From assembly GCA_016278505.1 (NCBI GenBank), contig JADQBQ010000028.1, positions 1 through 64,000 on the forward strand: a stretch of DNA of 64,000 bases. The letters run 5' to 3'. The position numbers and the translations under genes are program-made. Position 1 is the first letter of the stretch. Every line of letters begins with the position of its first letter. A model generated the notes under the pieces. That model saw only the letters and a list, made by a program, of their open reading frames with translations, searched no databases and was not told where the DNA came from. Source of the stretch: Clostridiales bacterium. GTDB taxonomy: Bacteria > Bacillota > Desulfotomaculia > Desulfotomaculales > VENG01. Positions 1-8,970 of the stretch are shown here, in pieces.

Positions 1-14
1 ATAATATATTTTAT

Positions 15-89
15 GCGGAAGTAGCTCAGTGGTAGAGCATCGGCTTGCCAAGCCGGGGGTCGCGGGTTCGAATCCCGTCTTCCGCTCCA
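15..89 (+). tRNA. tRNA-Gly (GCC)
   Basis: A 75-nt cloverleaf with the 7-bp acceptor stem GCGGAAG/CTTCCGC, D-loop GGTAGAGC, anticodon loop CTTGCCAAG (anticodon GCC), T-arm GGTTCGAATCC and an encoded CCA end. Its promoter must lie near or beyond the left edge of the window. A perfect terminator hairpin follows 15 nt later. Confidence 0.98.
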
Positions 90-104
90 TTTTATCTAAT
101 TTAT

Positions 105-141
105 AAGAACTCCCACTTCTAGAAGTGGGAGTTCTTATTTT
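105..141 (+). terminator. Terminator after tRNA-Gly
   Basis: A perfect 16-bp inverted repeat (105-120 with 121-136) built on ACTCCCACTTCT, followed by a short T-rich stretch. It ends the tRNA-Gly transcript. Confidence 0.9.
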
Positions 142-168
142 GCTGTATAAGTAAATTTATGTAAATAA

Positions 169-262
169 AATGTCGAAAAAAAGACATTTCATTGTCGACA
201 TAATGACATTGGATAATATGAATTTCAGTTATCCTATTGATAACGCTAATTTATTCTATACT
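169..262 (+). promoter_or_regulatory. Tandem operators and -10 upstream of the Mo operon
   Basis: Two matching 20-bp palindromes, AATGTCGAAAAAAAGACATT (169-188) and ATTGTCGACATAATGACATT (191-210), share the form AWTGTC-N8-GACATT and start 22 bp apart, about two helical turns. About 47 bp downstream is a good -10 (TATACT, 257-262) without a recognisable -35. That layout is typical of a promoter needing an activator bound upstream. The arrangement is seen; the regulator is not in the immediate neighbourhood and is unknown. Confidence 0.55.
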
Positions 263-334
263 TAGGGAAAATTTAAAGAAATTTGAGAGAGAAGTTGACA
301 TCTGTTTTAGCAAAAAAGTGGGGGGCAGCAGGTT

Positions 335-2419
335 ATGCAGGAAGTTAACAGTATTTGTCTGATGTGCACGGTAAGATGTCCAATTAATGTTAAGGTCAAA
401 AATGATGACGTGGAACTCATTGAGGGAAACCCGCATGCTGCTGGTATTGAAGGTAGTATATGCCCGAAGGGTGCAGCGGGTGTTAGTCTTTTACACGATG
501 AGGAAAGGATTAAGAAGCCTTTGATTCGTTCAGGTCCGAGAGGTTCCGGAGAGTGGCGGGAAGCCAGTTGGGAAGAGGCTCTTGACTACGTGGCTGAAAA
601 CCTTGAAAAGGTTAAAGATAAATATGGCAGCCGTGCTATAGCTCATACCGAGCGTAGTCACTTGAACTCCCATGTCAGCAAAACTTTTATGAAGGCCATT
701 GGTTCACCCAATTACTTTAGCCATGATTCTTGTTGTAAAGGGTCATTAAACACGGCCTTTCGTTCCTTAACCGGGCATGCCGATGGCAAAGTGGGTGTGG
801 ATCTAGGTAAAGCAAAGCATGTCATTTTATACGGGCGCAATTACTTTGAGGCCATTGAGCTTAAAGCAATTAAACAGCTGACCAATGCACTGGAAGAGGG
901 AACCAAACTTACTTATATTGATCCAAGGATTACGGTTACTGCTACTAAGGCTGATGACTACCTTATGATTAGACCCGGAACTGACCTGGCGCTGAACTAT
1001 GCCCTGATGCATGTAATTATCAATGAAGGCCTATATGATAAGGAGTTTGTAAACCGCTGGGTTGAAGGGTTTAAAGAATTGAAGAGTTTTGTTGAGATGT
1101 ATACCCCGGAGTGGGCCGAAAAAGAAACCGGTATCCCGGCGCAGAAAATTATTTCCCTGGCCCGTGAGGCGAGTGAAGCGAAGCCTGCGGTCATTTTCCA
1201 CCACGGGTACCGCAGTGCGCATTATACCAATGAGGTATATTTTAGAAGGTCTATGATTATGCTCAATGCCCTTATGGGTAGTATCGAGACGCCGGGCGGG
1301 ATGTTCTTCAAAAAAGGACTTTCCGATGTTGGTAAAAAGGGTCTTAACAAGCTGACCGGACAAGACCTGCCCAAGGTGACCGAGGAAAGATGTGACGGTT
1401 CCGGGACACCAAGGCTGCCAACCCCTGATCCAAACCATGGTGTGGTCCAATTACTTCCGAAAGCTATCCTGGAAGAGTACCCTTACCCTGTAAAAGCTTT
1501 AACAGTTTGGCGTCATAACCCCATGCTTTCAATTCCTGATTATGAAACTAATAAACGTGCCTTTAATGCATTAGATTTTATCGTAACTATTGATATACAA
1601 TTCAGTGAAACGGCATGGTATTCCGATGTAATTCTCCCTGAATCTATTTACCTGGAGAGAGGGGATTCTATCCAGGAGGCGGATGGCCTGAAACCGAGCC
1701 TGGTTATTCGGAAACCGGCAGTGACACCCAGACATGACACCAAGCCTGGCTGGGAAATCATCAAAGGCATTGCCGACCGGTTGGACATAGGTCATTTTTT
1801 CCCTTACAACTCTGTGGAAGATTTATGGGATTACCAATTAAATGGTACCGGAATCTCATGGAGCGAACTTGAAGAAAAAGGTTTCAAAGTTTTTAGTGAT
1901 AAACCTATTTACTGGGACCGTGAAAACGGGATGAAGTTTAAGACTCCGTCCGGTAAGATTGAATTTATCTCCAGCCTGTTTGAAGATAACAAGATCCCGT
2001 CTCTGCCTGCTTACAAACCTGTTGCTATGCCGGAAGAAGGTTCTTTCCGTTTCATGATCGGCCGTGGTATTGCTCATACTCATGTTTCAACCCAAAACAA
2101 TCCGTTATTAAATGAACTGGTCAGTGAAAACAAACTCTGGATTAACACTAAGCAAGCAGCAAAGTTGGGTATAAAGGAAGGTCAGATGGTAGAAGTTGAA
2201 TCCAGTGCAGGTAAACAAACCCTTAAAGCCTATGTTACAGACCTTATCCACCCGGAGGCTGTTTTTATGCTGCACGGATTTGGGCGAAAAGTGCCGGCGC
2301 AGTCGAGATCCTTTAATAAAGGTGCCAGCGATACTGCATTACAGGAGAACATAACCGATATGGTTGGGGGGAGTCCGGCTCTGCAGCATGTTCACGTAAA
2401 AGTTCGGCCGGTGCAATAG
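335..2419 (+). CDS. Cytoplasmic molybdopterin oxidoreductase, thiosulfate/polysulfide reductase-like
   Basis: Catalytic subunit of the DMSO-reductase superfamily, 694 aa. The N-terminal CLMCTVRCPIN...CPKG cysteines bind a [4Fe-4S] cluster. Molybdopterin-binding stretches follow, with SHDSCCKG near residue 130 giving the probable Mo-ligating cysteine as in PhsA/PsrA enzymes. The C-terminal part (about 565-690) is the dinucleotide-binding domain. There is no twin-arginine signal, so the enzyme should be cytoplasmic, unlike classical periplasmic thiosulfate or polysulfide reductases. It is first of three co-directional genes and has a G-rich ribosome site before the ATG. A sulfur-compound substrate is likely given the genome, but formate or another oxyanion cannot be excluded. 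Confidence 0.85.
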   Translation: MQEVNSICLMCTVRCPINVKVKNDDVELIEGNPHAAGIEGSICPKGAAGVSLLHDEERIKKPLIRSGPRGSGEWREASWEEALDYVAENLEKVKDKYGSRAIAHTERSHLNSHVSKTFMKAIGSPNYFSHDSCCKGSLNTAFRSLTGHADGKVGVDLGKAKHVILYGRNYFEAIELKAIKQLTNALEEGTKLTYIDPRITVTATKADDYLMIRPGTDLALNYALMHVIINEGLYDKEFVNRWVEGFKELKSFVEMYTPEWAEKETGIPAQKIISLAREASEAKPAVIFHHGYRSAHYTNEVYFRRSMIMLNALMGSIETPGGMFFKKGLSDVGKKGLNKLTGQDLPKVTEERCDGSGTPRLPTPDPNHGVVQLLPKAILEEYPYPVKALTVWRHNPMLSIPDYETNKRAFNALDFIVTIDIQFSETAWYSDVILPESIYLERGDSIQEADGLKPSLVIRKPAVTPRHDTKPGWEIIKGIADRLDIGHFFPYNSVEDLWDYQLNGTGISWSELEEKGFKVFSDKPIYWDRENGMKFKTPSGKIEFISSLFEDNKIPSLPAYKPVAMPEEGSFRFMIGRGIAHTHVSTQNNPLLNELVSENKLWINTKQAAKLGIKEGQMVEVESSAGKQTLKAYVTDLIHPEAVFMLHGFGRKVPAQSRSFNKGASDTALQENITDMVGGSPALQHVHVKVRPVQ

Positions 2420-2455
2420 TATTAATGGAAAAAAGAGAAGCCCAGGGGGGATAAT

Positions 2456-2956
2456 ATGAGTATTTACTATTTAAGCCAGGACAACAAAAGATGTATTTCG
2501 TGCCGCGCCTGTCAGGTGCAATGTAAGGTAAATAAGAGACTTGGTGTAGGACCTAAACCTAGCCAGATAGTTGAAGTCGGTCCAGTGGAAAGAGAAGACA
2601 GTCCTCAAGCGAATTATGTATTCCTATCGTGTTTTCATTGTGAAAATCCCTGGTGTGTGGCAGCCTGTCCGAATGGTGCCATGCAAAAACGCTTCAAAGA
2701 CGGTATTGTATATATAAACCATGATCTTTGTGCCGGCTGCAAGAGCTGTATCGTGGCCTGCCCGTGGGGCGCGCCGCAGTGGGATGAGCAAAGAGGGAAG
2801 GCCGTAAAGTGTGACTATTGCAAGGATCGCCTTGATGCGGGATTAAGGCCGGCCTGTGTTACCGCCTGTCCTACGGACAGCCTTAAATTTGATACTGCTA
2901 ACAAGACTGAGAATATCAAACGTAATCGTTATGCAAAAGAGATTTCAAATATTTAA
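2456..2956 (+). CDS. Four-cluster ferredoxin subunit (DmsB/HycB-like)
   Basis: 166-aa electron-transfer subunit of the molybdoenzyme. Four cysteine groups are visible: CISCRACQVQC, CENPWCVAACP, CAGCKSCIVACP and CDYCKD...CVTACP, the standard pattern for four [4Fe-4S] clusters in the beta subunits of DMSO-reductase-type enzymes. The ATG has a strong AGGGGGG site. It lies 36 bp after the catalytic gene and 27 bp before the flavoprotein gene. No membrane-anchor (gamma) subunit follows, so electrons probably pass to the next gene product and not to quinone. Family assignment is firm; the partner is inferred from gene order. Confidence 0.88.
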   Translation: MSIYYLSQDNKRCISCRACQVQCKVNKRLGVGPKPSQIVEVGPVEREDSPQANYVFLSCFHCENPWCVAACPNGAMQKRFKDGIVYINHDLCAGCKSCIVACPWGAPQWDEQRGKAVKCDYCKDRLDAGLRPACVTACPTDSLKFDTANKTENIKRNRYAKEISNI

Positions 2957-2983
2957 AGCCCGTCAACAAAGGAAGTGTTTAAA

Positions 2984-5161
2984 TTGGCAGGAATTGGATG
3001 TAAGGTTAAAGAAACTGCAGATCTTATACAGTCCTTTATTAATGAGCAAAATCATTGCAGTGTTTGCCGTCGCAATTTTATTGTCTGCCTGTCTATCCTG
3101 GAAAATATACGCATCGGCAGGGCTTCCAAGGAGGACTTTGAACACCTCCGTGGTTTGGTTGCCGCAGTTTCTCATAGTTGTGAGTGCGGATCCGGAAAAA
3201 TAATTGCCGAAGAGGTCCTTGATCTTTTAAAAGACAACGCCGATACTTTCTTGGTTCATATCGAGAATAAAGTATGCCCTTCGTCTGAGTGTCCCAAGCT
3301 TGTGCTTGCTCCTTGTCAGGCTGCCTGCCCTGCGGGCATTGATATTCCTAATTATGTTGCCATGATTGGTATGGGCAGACACCGGGAGGCTCTTGAGCGT
3401 ATAAGGGAGGATGTTCCCCTGCCGGGCTCTCTGGGGCGCATTTGTGAGCACCCCTGTGAGAGATCTTGCAGAAGGGGTGAAATTGATCAACCCATTTCAA
3501 TTTGCGCTTTAAAAAGACTCGCCTACGACAAATGCGATCAAAGGGAAAGTAAAGCAACTTCGGTGCCGGATAAAAGGTACGACGAGAAGGTGGCGGTTAT
3601 AGGTGCCGGCCCTGCAGGTCTTTCCACTGCTTATTTTTTAGCGCGCAAGGGTTATCCCGTCACCGTTTTTGAGGCTATGCCTGAACCTGGAGGTATGCTT
3701 GCTTACGGCATTCCCTCGTACAGACTGCCAAGAAAAGTGCTGAGGAATGAGATAGCACGAATTGAAAGCCTGGGCGTGGAGATTAAAGTTAATACCGCAA
3801 TAACCGGGGATAATGGCATCCAATCATTAAAAAAACAGGGGTACAAAGCAATATTTTTGGGCGCGGGGGCTTGGAAAGGTGCAATACCCATTTCCACTGC
3901 CCGGCAGCTTGAAGGTGTCTATGACGGCATCTCCTTTTTGACCGGTGCAAACATTGAATTAAACCAACAAATTGACACCCCAAAAATTAAACTTGACAAT
4001 AAAAAAGTGGTTGTTGTGGGCGGCGGTAATGTTGCTGTTGACGCTGCCAGAGTCTCATCGCGTCTAGGGGCAGAGGAAGTTAGGGTTGTTTATAGGCGTA
4101 CCCGTGATGAGATGCCGGCTTTGCTGGAAGAGATTGAGGATGCGGAAAAAGAAGGTATAATATTTGATTATCTCATTTCCCCGGTTAGTATTAGTGGGGA
4201 GGACGGGAGAGTCGCTTACATTGAGTGCTTGGAAAACAGGTTGAGTGAGCCTGATGCCAGTGGGCGCTGCAAGCCTTTGCCCATCGATAATTCCGAATTT
4301 AAGATGGAAGCTGATATGGTGGTTTTCGCCACCGGCCAAAAGCCTGAGCTTTCGTTTCTGGAAGCAGAAGCTAACACGCAAGAATTGATATCCGTCAAGG
4401 GGAGGCTGGCAGCAGACCCGGTCACCACGGGAACCGCTATACCGGGATTCTTTGCCGGAGGTGATGCAGTAACCGGCCCGGCAAGTGCCATTAAAGCCAT
4501 GGGTGCAGGCAAGAAAGCCGCTGCGGCCATTAATGCGTACTTGAGGGGGGAAAAAACTCCTGCCGGCATTAATTACCCTGTTAAAAGAAGTAGTATCAGG
4601 CCCATTCCCGTGAGTACGGGGGATAGGGCTCAATTAAGTAAAATCAACGTGCACGACCTATATATGGATAGTAAGCAGAATTCCTTTGAGGAAATAATGC
4701 AGGCGGTTAGTGATGATGCTGCAGTTGCCGAAGCAGCACGGTGCTTACGATGCGATCTCTGTATTGCTTGTGGTGAGTGCGTGGGTAACTGCCGAAACGG
4801 TGTTGGTGTAGATGCCCTTGAGCTGGGCTATGTCGATTCTGAGGACCTTAAAACAGATTTTTATCGCCCGGTGAACAAGTGTGTCGGGTGTGCTACTTGC
4901 TCCGTGAATTGCCCTACCGGTGCTATTACCCAGCAAGACAAAGATGGTTTTAGGGAGATGCGCCTGTGCGGGGCATTGATGAGCAGATTACAGCTTGTTT
5001 CATGTAATGTTTGCGGCCATACGTATGTTACAAAGAAATATCTCCAATTCATAAAAGAGAACGTTGGTAATGAATTTAGCTTTAGTCATGGATACATTAA
5101 TGAAAACATTTGCCCGGCATGCTCGGGAGGACGTTTAACTAAAAAAGCTTTTGCCATATAA
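2984..5161 (+). CDS. GltD/NfnB-like NAD(P)H flavoprotein with extra Fe-S domains
   Basis: 725-aa protein related to the glutamate synthase small subunit and NfnB. A cysteine-bearing N-terminal extension (1-95) precedes a GltD-type Fe-S domain (CQAACPAGIDIP...CEHPCERSC, about 108-165). Then come an FAD fold (GAGPAGLSTAYFLARKG, near 205), an NAD(P)H fold (GGGNVAVDAARV, near 345), two [4Fe-4S] motifs (CDLCIACGECVGNC near 587, CVGCATCSVNC near 632) and a terminal zinc-ribbon-like CNVC...CPAC. The TTG at 2984 is preferred because AAAGGAAG sits 8 nt upstream; the GTG at 2975 overlaps that site. It should link NAD(P)H to the molybdoenzyme through the ferredoxin subunit. It is not a true glutamate synthase: no large subunit is present. 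Confidence 0.82.
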   Translation: MAGIGCKVKETADLIQSFINEQNHCSVCRRNFIVCLSILENIRIGRASKEDFEHLRGLVAAVSHSCECGSGKIIAEEVLDLLKDNADTFLVHIENKVCPSSECPKLVLAPCQAACPAGIDIPNYVAMIGMGRHREALERIREDVPLPGSLGRICEHPCERSCRRGEIDQPISICALKRLAYDKCDQRESKATSVPDKRYDEKVAVIGAGPAGLSTAYFLARKGYPVTVFEAMPEPGGMLAYGIPSYRLPRKVLRNEIARIESLGVEIKVNTAITGDNGIQSLKKQGYKAIFLGAGAWKGAIPISTARQLEGVYDGISFLTGANIELNQQIDTPKIKLDNKKVVVVGGGNVAVDAARVSSRLGAEEVRVVYRRTRDEMPALLEEIEDAEKEGIIFDYLISPVSISGEDGRVAYIECLENRLSEPDASGRCKPLPIDNSEFKMEADMVVFATGQKPELSFLEAEANTQELISVKGRLAADPVTTGTAIPGFFAGGDAVTGPASAIKAMGAGKKAAAAINAYLRGEKTPAGINYPVKRSSIRPIPVSTGDRAQLSKINVHDLYMDSKQNSFEEIMQAVSDDAAVAEAARCLRCDLCIACGECVGNCRNGVGVDALELGYVDSEDLKTDFYRPVNKCVGCATCSVNCPTGAITQQDKDGFREMRLCGALMSRLQLVSCNVCGHTYVTKKYLQFIKENVGNEFSFSHGYINENICPACSGGRLTKKAFAI

Positions 5162-5178
5162 TAGTTTATAAGTTTATG

Positions 5179-5206
5179 AAACGCTCTTTTAAAGGGCGTT
5201 TTTTTC
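5179..5206 (+). terminator. Terminator of the Mo operon
   Basis: Stem AACGCTCTTT/AAAGGGCGTT (10 bp, one G-U) followed by seven T residues, directly after the third operon gene. Confidence 0.9.
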
Positions 5207-5318
5207 TTGTGTTCACTCAATTTTTCAAGTAATCTTAATTTTTCACAAAAAAAGCAGGAAAAATGAATATCCGCTCATAATATATAAAGAGATATTTCAT
5301 TTAAGGGGTGACGGGCAA

Positions 5319-6461
5319 TTGAAAATGAGTGTGGGCTGGAAAATGGGGTCGAGACTGATTCCGGTGTTGGTTATTGCTGCTGGCGTTATGCTTTACATTA
5401 CGAATAAAGTGGTTCCCGGTTTTGAGCTAACGATAGCAGTGGTAACGATTTTTTATTTGCAGCTTTTAGTAGTTATTCTGGCTGTTGTTATTGGCATTAA
5501 AATGTACATAGCTTTTCCCCTGCGACAGATGTGTGACAGATTGGAAGTATTGGCAGACGGCAATTTTACAGGGGAACGAATAACTATAAAAGATGAAAAC
5601 GAAATTGGACGCTTAGCAGGAGTAGTTAATAAAACTCAGGATACAATGGTTAATTTATTGCGGGACATCAATTATGTTTCGGAAAGATTAGCTGAGCAGA
5701 GCGAGAATCTGGCGGCATCCGGGCAGGAAATTAATGCTCTGGTGGAGGAAATGGCCGGTAATACATTGAATATAGCATCTGTAACGGAAGATGCATCGTC
5801 TAACGCACTGCATTTTGCAGACTTTGGTGAAGAAGTCCGTTTAGCTGCGGCAGAGGGAATGACAATGTCTGAACAGACAATGAGTAAAATAAGTGTGGTA
5901 AACGATACTGTTAATGAGATCGCGGGAACCATTGAGAGCTTAAACCAGAATTCAAAGCATATAGCAGAAATAATTACGGTAATAACTCATATTTCAGAAC
6001 AGACTAATTTATTGGCCTTAAATGCTGCCATTGAAGCGGCACGGGCAGGAGAACATGGAAAAGGATTTGCTGTAGTTGCGGAGGAAGTTAGAAAGTTAGC
6101 CGACCAATCGAGTACTTCTGCTGAAGAAATAGCTAAGTTACTAAAAACCATACATATCGAAACTGAAAGTGCTGTGCAGCGGGTGAGGGAGAGCCAGGTA
6201 GAAACCACCGATGGGGTTACCCTGGTCAGGGAAACCGGTAGTCAACTTAAAGACGTGTCAGATAAGGTAGCCGCAATAAATAAGAGGATAAAAGAAACAG
6301 TAAAGGAATTGAAGTTGGCAAGTGAAGGAACGGGTCAGTTAGCATCCAGTAGTGAGGAAATTGCTGCTGGAACCACCGAGGCGGCTCAAACGGCTGAAGA
6401 ACTTGCAGGTATGGCTGAGAAGCTGAGAGCAGTTTTAAACAAATTTGTATTTACAATATAA
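5319..6461 (+). CDS. Methyl-accepting chemotaxis protein without sensory domain
   Basis: 380-aa chemoreceptor. Two membrane helices (about 10-28 and 33-60) are separated by only a few residues, so there is no extracytoplasmic sensing domain. A HAMP segment (about 63-115) and a long signalling helix bundle follow, carrying the conserved tip [20 protein letters not shown]. The start is TTG with AAGGGGTG 8 nt upstream. It would signal through CheA/CheW encoded elsewhere, perhaps sensing membrane or redox state. It stands alone between two terminators, so it is probably monocistronic. The family is certain; the stimulus is unknown. Confidence 0.9.
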   Translation: MKMSVGWKMGSRLIPVLVIAAGVMLYITNKVVPGFELTIAVVTIFYLQLLVVILAVVIGIKMYIAFPLRQMCDRLEVLADGNFTGERITIKDENEIGRLAGVVNKTQDTMVNLLRDINYVSERLAEQSENLAASGQEINALVEEMAGNTLNIASVTEDASSNALHFADFGEEVRLAAAEGMTMSEQTMSKISVVNDTVNEIAGTIESLNQNSKHIAEIITVITHISEQTNLLALNAAIEAARAGEHGKGFAVVAEEVRKLADQSSTSAEEIAKLLKTIHIETESAVQRVRESQVETTDGVTLVRETGSQLKDVSDKVAAINKRIKETVKELKLASEGTGQLASSSEEIAAGTTEAAQTAEELAGMAEKLRAVLNKFVFTI

Positions 6462-6507
6462 ATATGAAGTTGCCATATTAAGCAAGGTATGCTTTTCTAA
6501 AGTGAAA

Positions 6508-6541
6508 TAAAAAAGCTCGGCATTTTTAACCGAGCTTTTTG
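6508..6541. terminator. Bidirectional terminator
   Basis: AAAAAGCTCGG/CCGAGCTTTTT stem between the convergent chemoreceptor and YlbF-type genes, with A and T runs on both sides, so it can serve both strands. Confidence 0.9.
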
Positions 6542-6547
6542 GGGTAT

Positions 6548-6883
6548 TTAGTTTTCCCTGCAGGGCTTGATTACTGTTTCAATGGCGCTGTTTAGTAATT
6601 GTTGAAACTTGTTTTGGGCTTCGAAAAAACCATTGATAGAAGCGTTACCTGATAATTGTGCTTCGGCATTTTCCATGGCCTTGGTGTCCTCGTCCGTAAG
6701 TTGTTCCCCTTTTTCCTGCTTTTCCTTTTGAGTTTTTTTCAGCTCATCATATGCTTGTAGTAATTCTACGGCGTTGCCGTCTTTAAACATTGCCGATTGT
6801 TTTTCCTTCACGTCGGCATATTCTTTAGTTTCAGTGATCAGGTTTCCTAATTCAGCAGCCTTGTCCATAACAGCCTGAGACAA
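6548..6883 (-). CDS. YlbF/YmcA-family protein
   Basis: 111-aa, highly charged helical protein of the YlbF/YmcA (Com_YlbF) family, with the typical VMDKAAELGNLITET start and a ...NGFFEAQNKFQQLLNSAIETVI end. Relatives in Bacillus form a complex that affects RNase Y, competence and sporulation. The TTG at 6883 is chosen because GGGAGG lies 8 nt upstream; an upstream in-frame ATG at 6922 has no ribosome site. Monocistronic, ending at the shared bidirectional terminator. The family is recognised from sequence; the role here is inferred. Confidence 0.8.
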   Translation of the reverse strand: MSQAVMDKAAELGNLITETKEYADVKEKQSAMFKDGNAVELLQAYDELKKTQKEKQEKGEQLTDEDTKAMENAEAQLSGNASINGFFEAQNKFQQLLNSAIETVIKPCREN

Positions 6884-7052
6884 TGTTCCTACCTCCCAAA
6901 ATAATTTCGTCATCTTAATCATTTACACTCAGATATTATAACATGTATAACAAAAACACCATAGGTATTTTTGGAAAAAAGTAACGCCTGCTTTTCTTGT
7001 TTAGCAGGCGTTACTTTTAAAACTAAAATAAAACCGTACCCAAATTCGCAAG

Positions 7053-7499
7053 TTAGTGTCCACCGGAGCCTAATATGCCGGATGCTGCCAGAACTAGAAC
7101 TAAGATTTCTGTGATGACAATGGCTAAAAAAGCGTTATCTTTCTTTTTCAGAAAGGCGGGAAGCAACAAGATAGTATACCCAATAACGGTAAGCCCGGCT
7201 AAAAATGCAATTCCGAGGAAGTTAATAAAATCCCCGCTACCTAACATCGTAATCCATTCCCAGCCACCGTGCAATCCAACTTCACTAAGGTATTCAGTAG
7301 ATTGCATACTCCAATATTGTGGCATATCAGCCGGGTTAATATAAGCAGGCATTACTCCGAAAACATACAGAGAAAAGGTAATTGCAAGAACGGCTATTCC
7401 TAACCATGAACCATATAGCAGCAAATTCGCATACTTAACCTGATAATCCGGTACATCTATAGTTTGTGCCGGTTGTCTGTTCTTTTCCTTTGCACTCAT
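7053..7499 (-). CDS. Small membrane protein, partner of TSUP transporter
   Basis: 148-aa protein with a hydrophilic N-terminus and about three membrane helices (near 25-50, 92-114 and 120-142). It resembles the small DUF1634-type proteins encoded beside TauE/SafE transporters, but I cannot confirm the family. The ATG has GGGGGTAGG 3-4 nt upstream and lies 4 bp after the TSUP stop codon, so the two genes are translated from one message. Likely an accessory subunit for anion export or uptake. Confidence 0.65.
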   Translation of the reverse strand: MSAKEKNRQPAQTIDVPDYQVKYANLLLYGSWLGIAVLAITFSLYVFGVMPAYINPADMPQYWSMQSTEYLSEVGLHGGWEWITMLGSGDFINFLGIAFLAGLTVIGYTILLLPAFLKKKDNAFLAIVITEILVLVLAASGILGSGGH

Positions 7500-7503
7500 T
7501 TTC

Positions 7504-8451
7504 CTACCCCCATCCGAGTCCTTCTAAAAGGGACCTGATTCCGGCAAACAGCAGTATGGCAATCACAAGATATCTTACAGCCTTAGGTTTAGCAATAGCT
7601 AAAAGTTTTACACCCACCAGGGATCCTAACATAATTCCCAGAACTGAAGGAACCGCAATGATGGGAAGAACCGCGCCTTTATTTAAGTAGATCCAGGCTG
7701 CTGATGTGTCTGTTATGGAAAGCAAAAATTTACTGGAACCGACAGCGACCTTGAGAGGTGCTCCCATTAACAAATTCAATACCGGGACATTGGCCCAACC
7801 GGCACCCAGCCCGAACATGCCTGCAACTAAACCGATAATAATGAATAGCAAGAAGCCCTGTGGTGTACGCCAAACAGTCCAATCAATTTTTTTATTGTAG
7901 GAGGGCTCCCAGTAAGAGCCGGAAATTTCCAGTTTCTTGGTTAAAGAGTCTCTTTCCCCAACGGTAGGATACTCACTGTTTTTGGAAAAAATAAAAAGTA
8001 AAGCGATCAAGGTAATAGTAATACCTAAACATATTTTTAAGATTGGCACTGGTAGTGCTAGGCCTAAAAAGGCACCCACTATACTGAATGTTGATGCGAT
8101 AAGTGCTACCGGTAATGCCAGCCTTAGGTTGGCCAGGTTTGCCTTCAATAAGCCTGGTCCTGCTGCCAGGGCACCGGATAGCGCTACTATTAAACCTGCC
8201 CCTCGGACGAAGTCCAGGTGGAACGGAAAAAAGCTTCCCACAATGGGAACAAACAGTACACCACCGCCAACTCCGGCTAAAACAGCAGCAATACCCATAA
8301 CGAAAGTAGTTGCAAAGAGGATTAACGGCCACATCCACCAGTCCAGTCCTGAGTTGCCGGCAGCCGCGGCCACGGCCTCACCTGTTCCGCCGGCGTTCGA
8401 CGAGACCGTCATGCCTATGTTATTGATACTATCCAGCAAGCCTTGTATCAT
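7504..8451 (-). CDS. TSUP (TauE/SafE) family anion transporter
   Basis: 315-aa polytopic membrane protein with the two glycine-rich repeats of the TSUP family: GVGGGVLFVPIVGSFFP near residue 60 and GLGAGWANVPVLNLLMG near 225. Family members export or import sulfite, sulfoacetate, taurine-derived and other sulfur or carboxyl anions. The start at 8451 follows GGGAGGG by 8 nt; the longer reading frame (8472) lacks a site. It is first of two genes with the small membrane protein downstream. The substrate is not readable, but a sulfur oxyanion is likely in a sulfate reducer. Confidence 0.85.
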   Translation of the reverse strand: MIQGLLDSINNIGMTVSSNAGGTGEAVAAAAGNSGLDWWMWPLILFATTFVMGIAAVLAGVGGGVLFVPIVGSFFPFHLDFVRGAGLIVALSGALAAGPGLLKANLANLRLALPVALIASTFSIVGAFLGLALPVPILKICLGITITLIALLFIFSKNSEYPTVGERDSLTKKLEISGSYWEPSYNKKIDWTVWRTPQGFLLFIIIGLVAGMFGLGAGWANVPVLNLLMGAPLKVAVGSSKFLLSITDTSAAWIYLNKGAVLPIIAVPSVLGIMLGSLVGVKLLAIAKPKAVRYLVIAILLFAGIRSLLEGLGWG

Positions 8452-8970
8452 GGTCTTTCCCTCCCTAATCACAGCGAAAGCGGTAATAGAATCTAATTTA
8501 TTATTTTATTATTTTCAAATCATTACTTCCTTATTTTGTTTTAGGCCTCACCCCTTCTTAAAATGTTGGTAATGTTAATTTCAGTTTCAGATTTGTGAAA
8601 ATGAGTATAATCTACTGACTTTTTATGCATTTAGCGTGCCAATACAACCGGTCATTGGATGATTATTTATGAAATGGCGCAATCTATGCGGTTTTTGGAG
8701 TGTAGAAATATATGTTAGCAGACAATTACAAGTCTGACTTGTGAAACAATGCTCTTACCTTGTTGTATTTGATACAACTATGTACGATATTAAACACAAA
8801 AAAGTTAGTCAACTAATTACTTGAAGATATTTACATTCTTACAGGTATTTCGACATTTTTTTTGTTTATACTAGAAGTAGATGTTTGAAAAGAATCACAA
8901 AGGTAGGAAGTATAAGGCGGGCTTTAAATTAATCTCTGTAAATACGTGTAATCTGAGAAGGTGGGCTAAA
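8452..8970. other. Intergenic region with two palindromes
   Basis: About 520 bp between divergent genes. Two perfect palindromes lie close together: ACAAGTCTGACTTGT (8728-8742) and GTTGTATTTGATACAAC (8762-8778). A -10-like TATACT sits at 8867-8872. If that is the promoter of the downstream gene, transcription would begin near 8879, which argues for the 8971 start. No gene is seen here. Confidence 0.4.
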
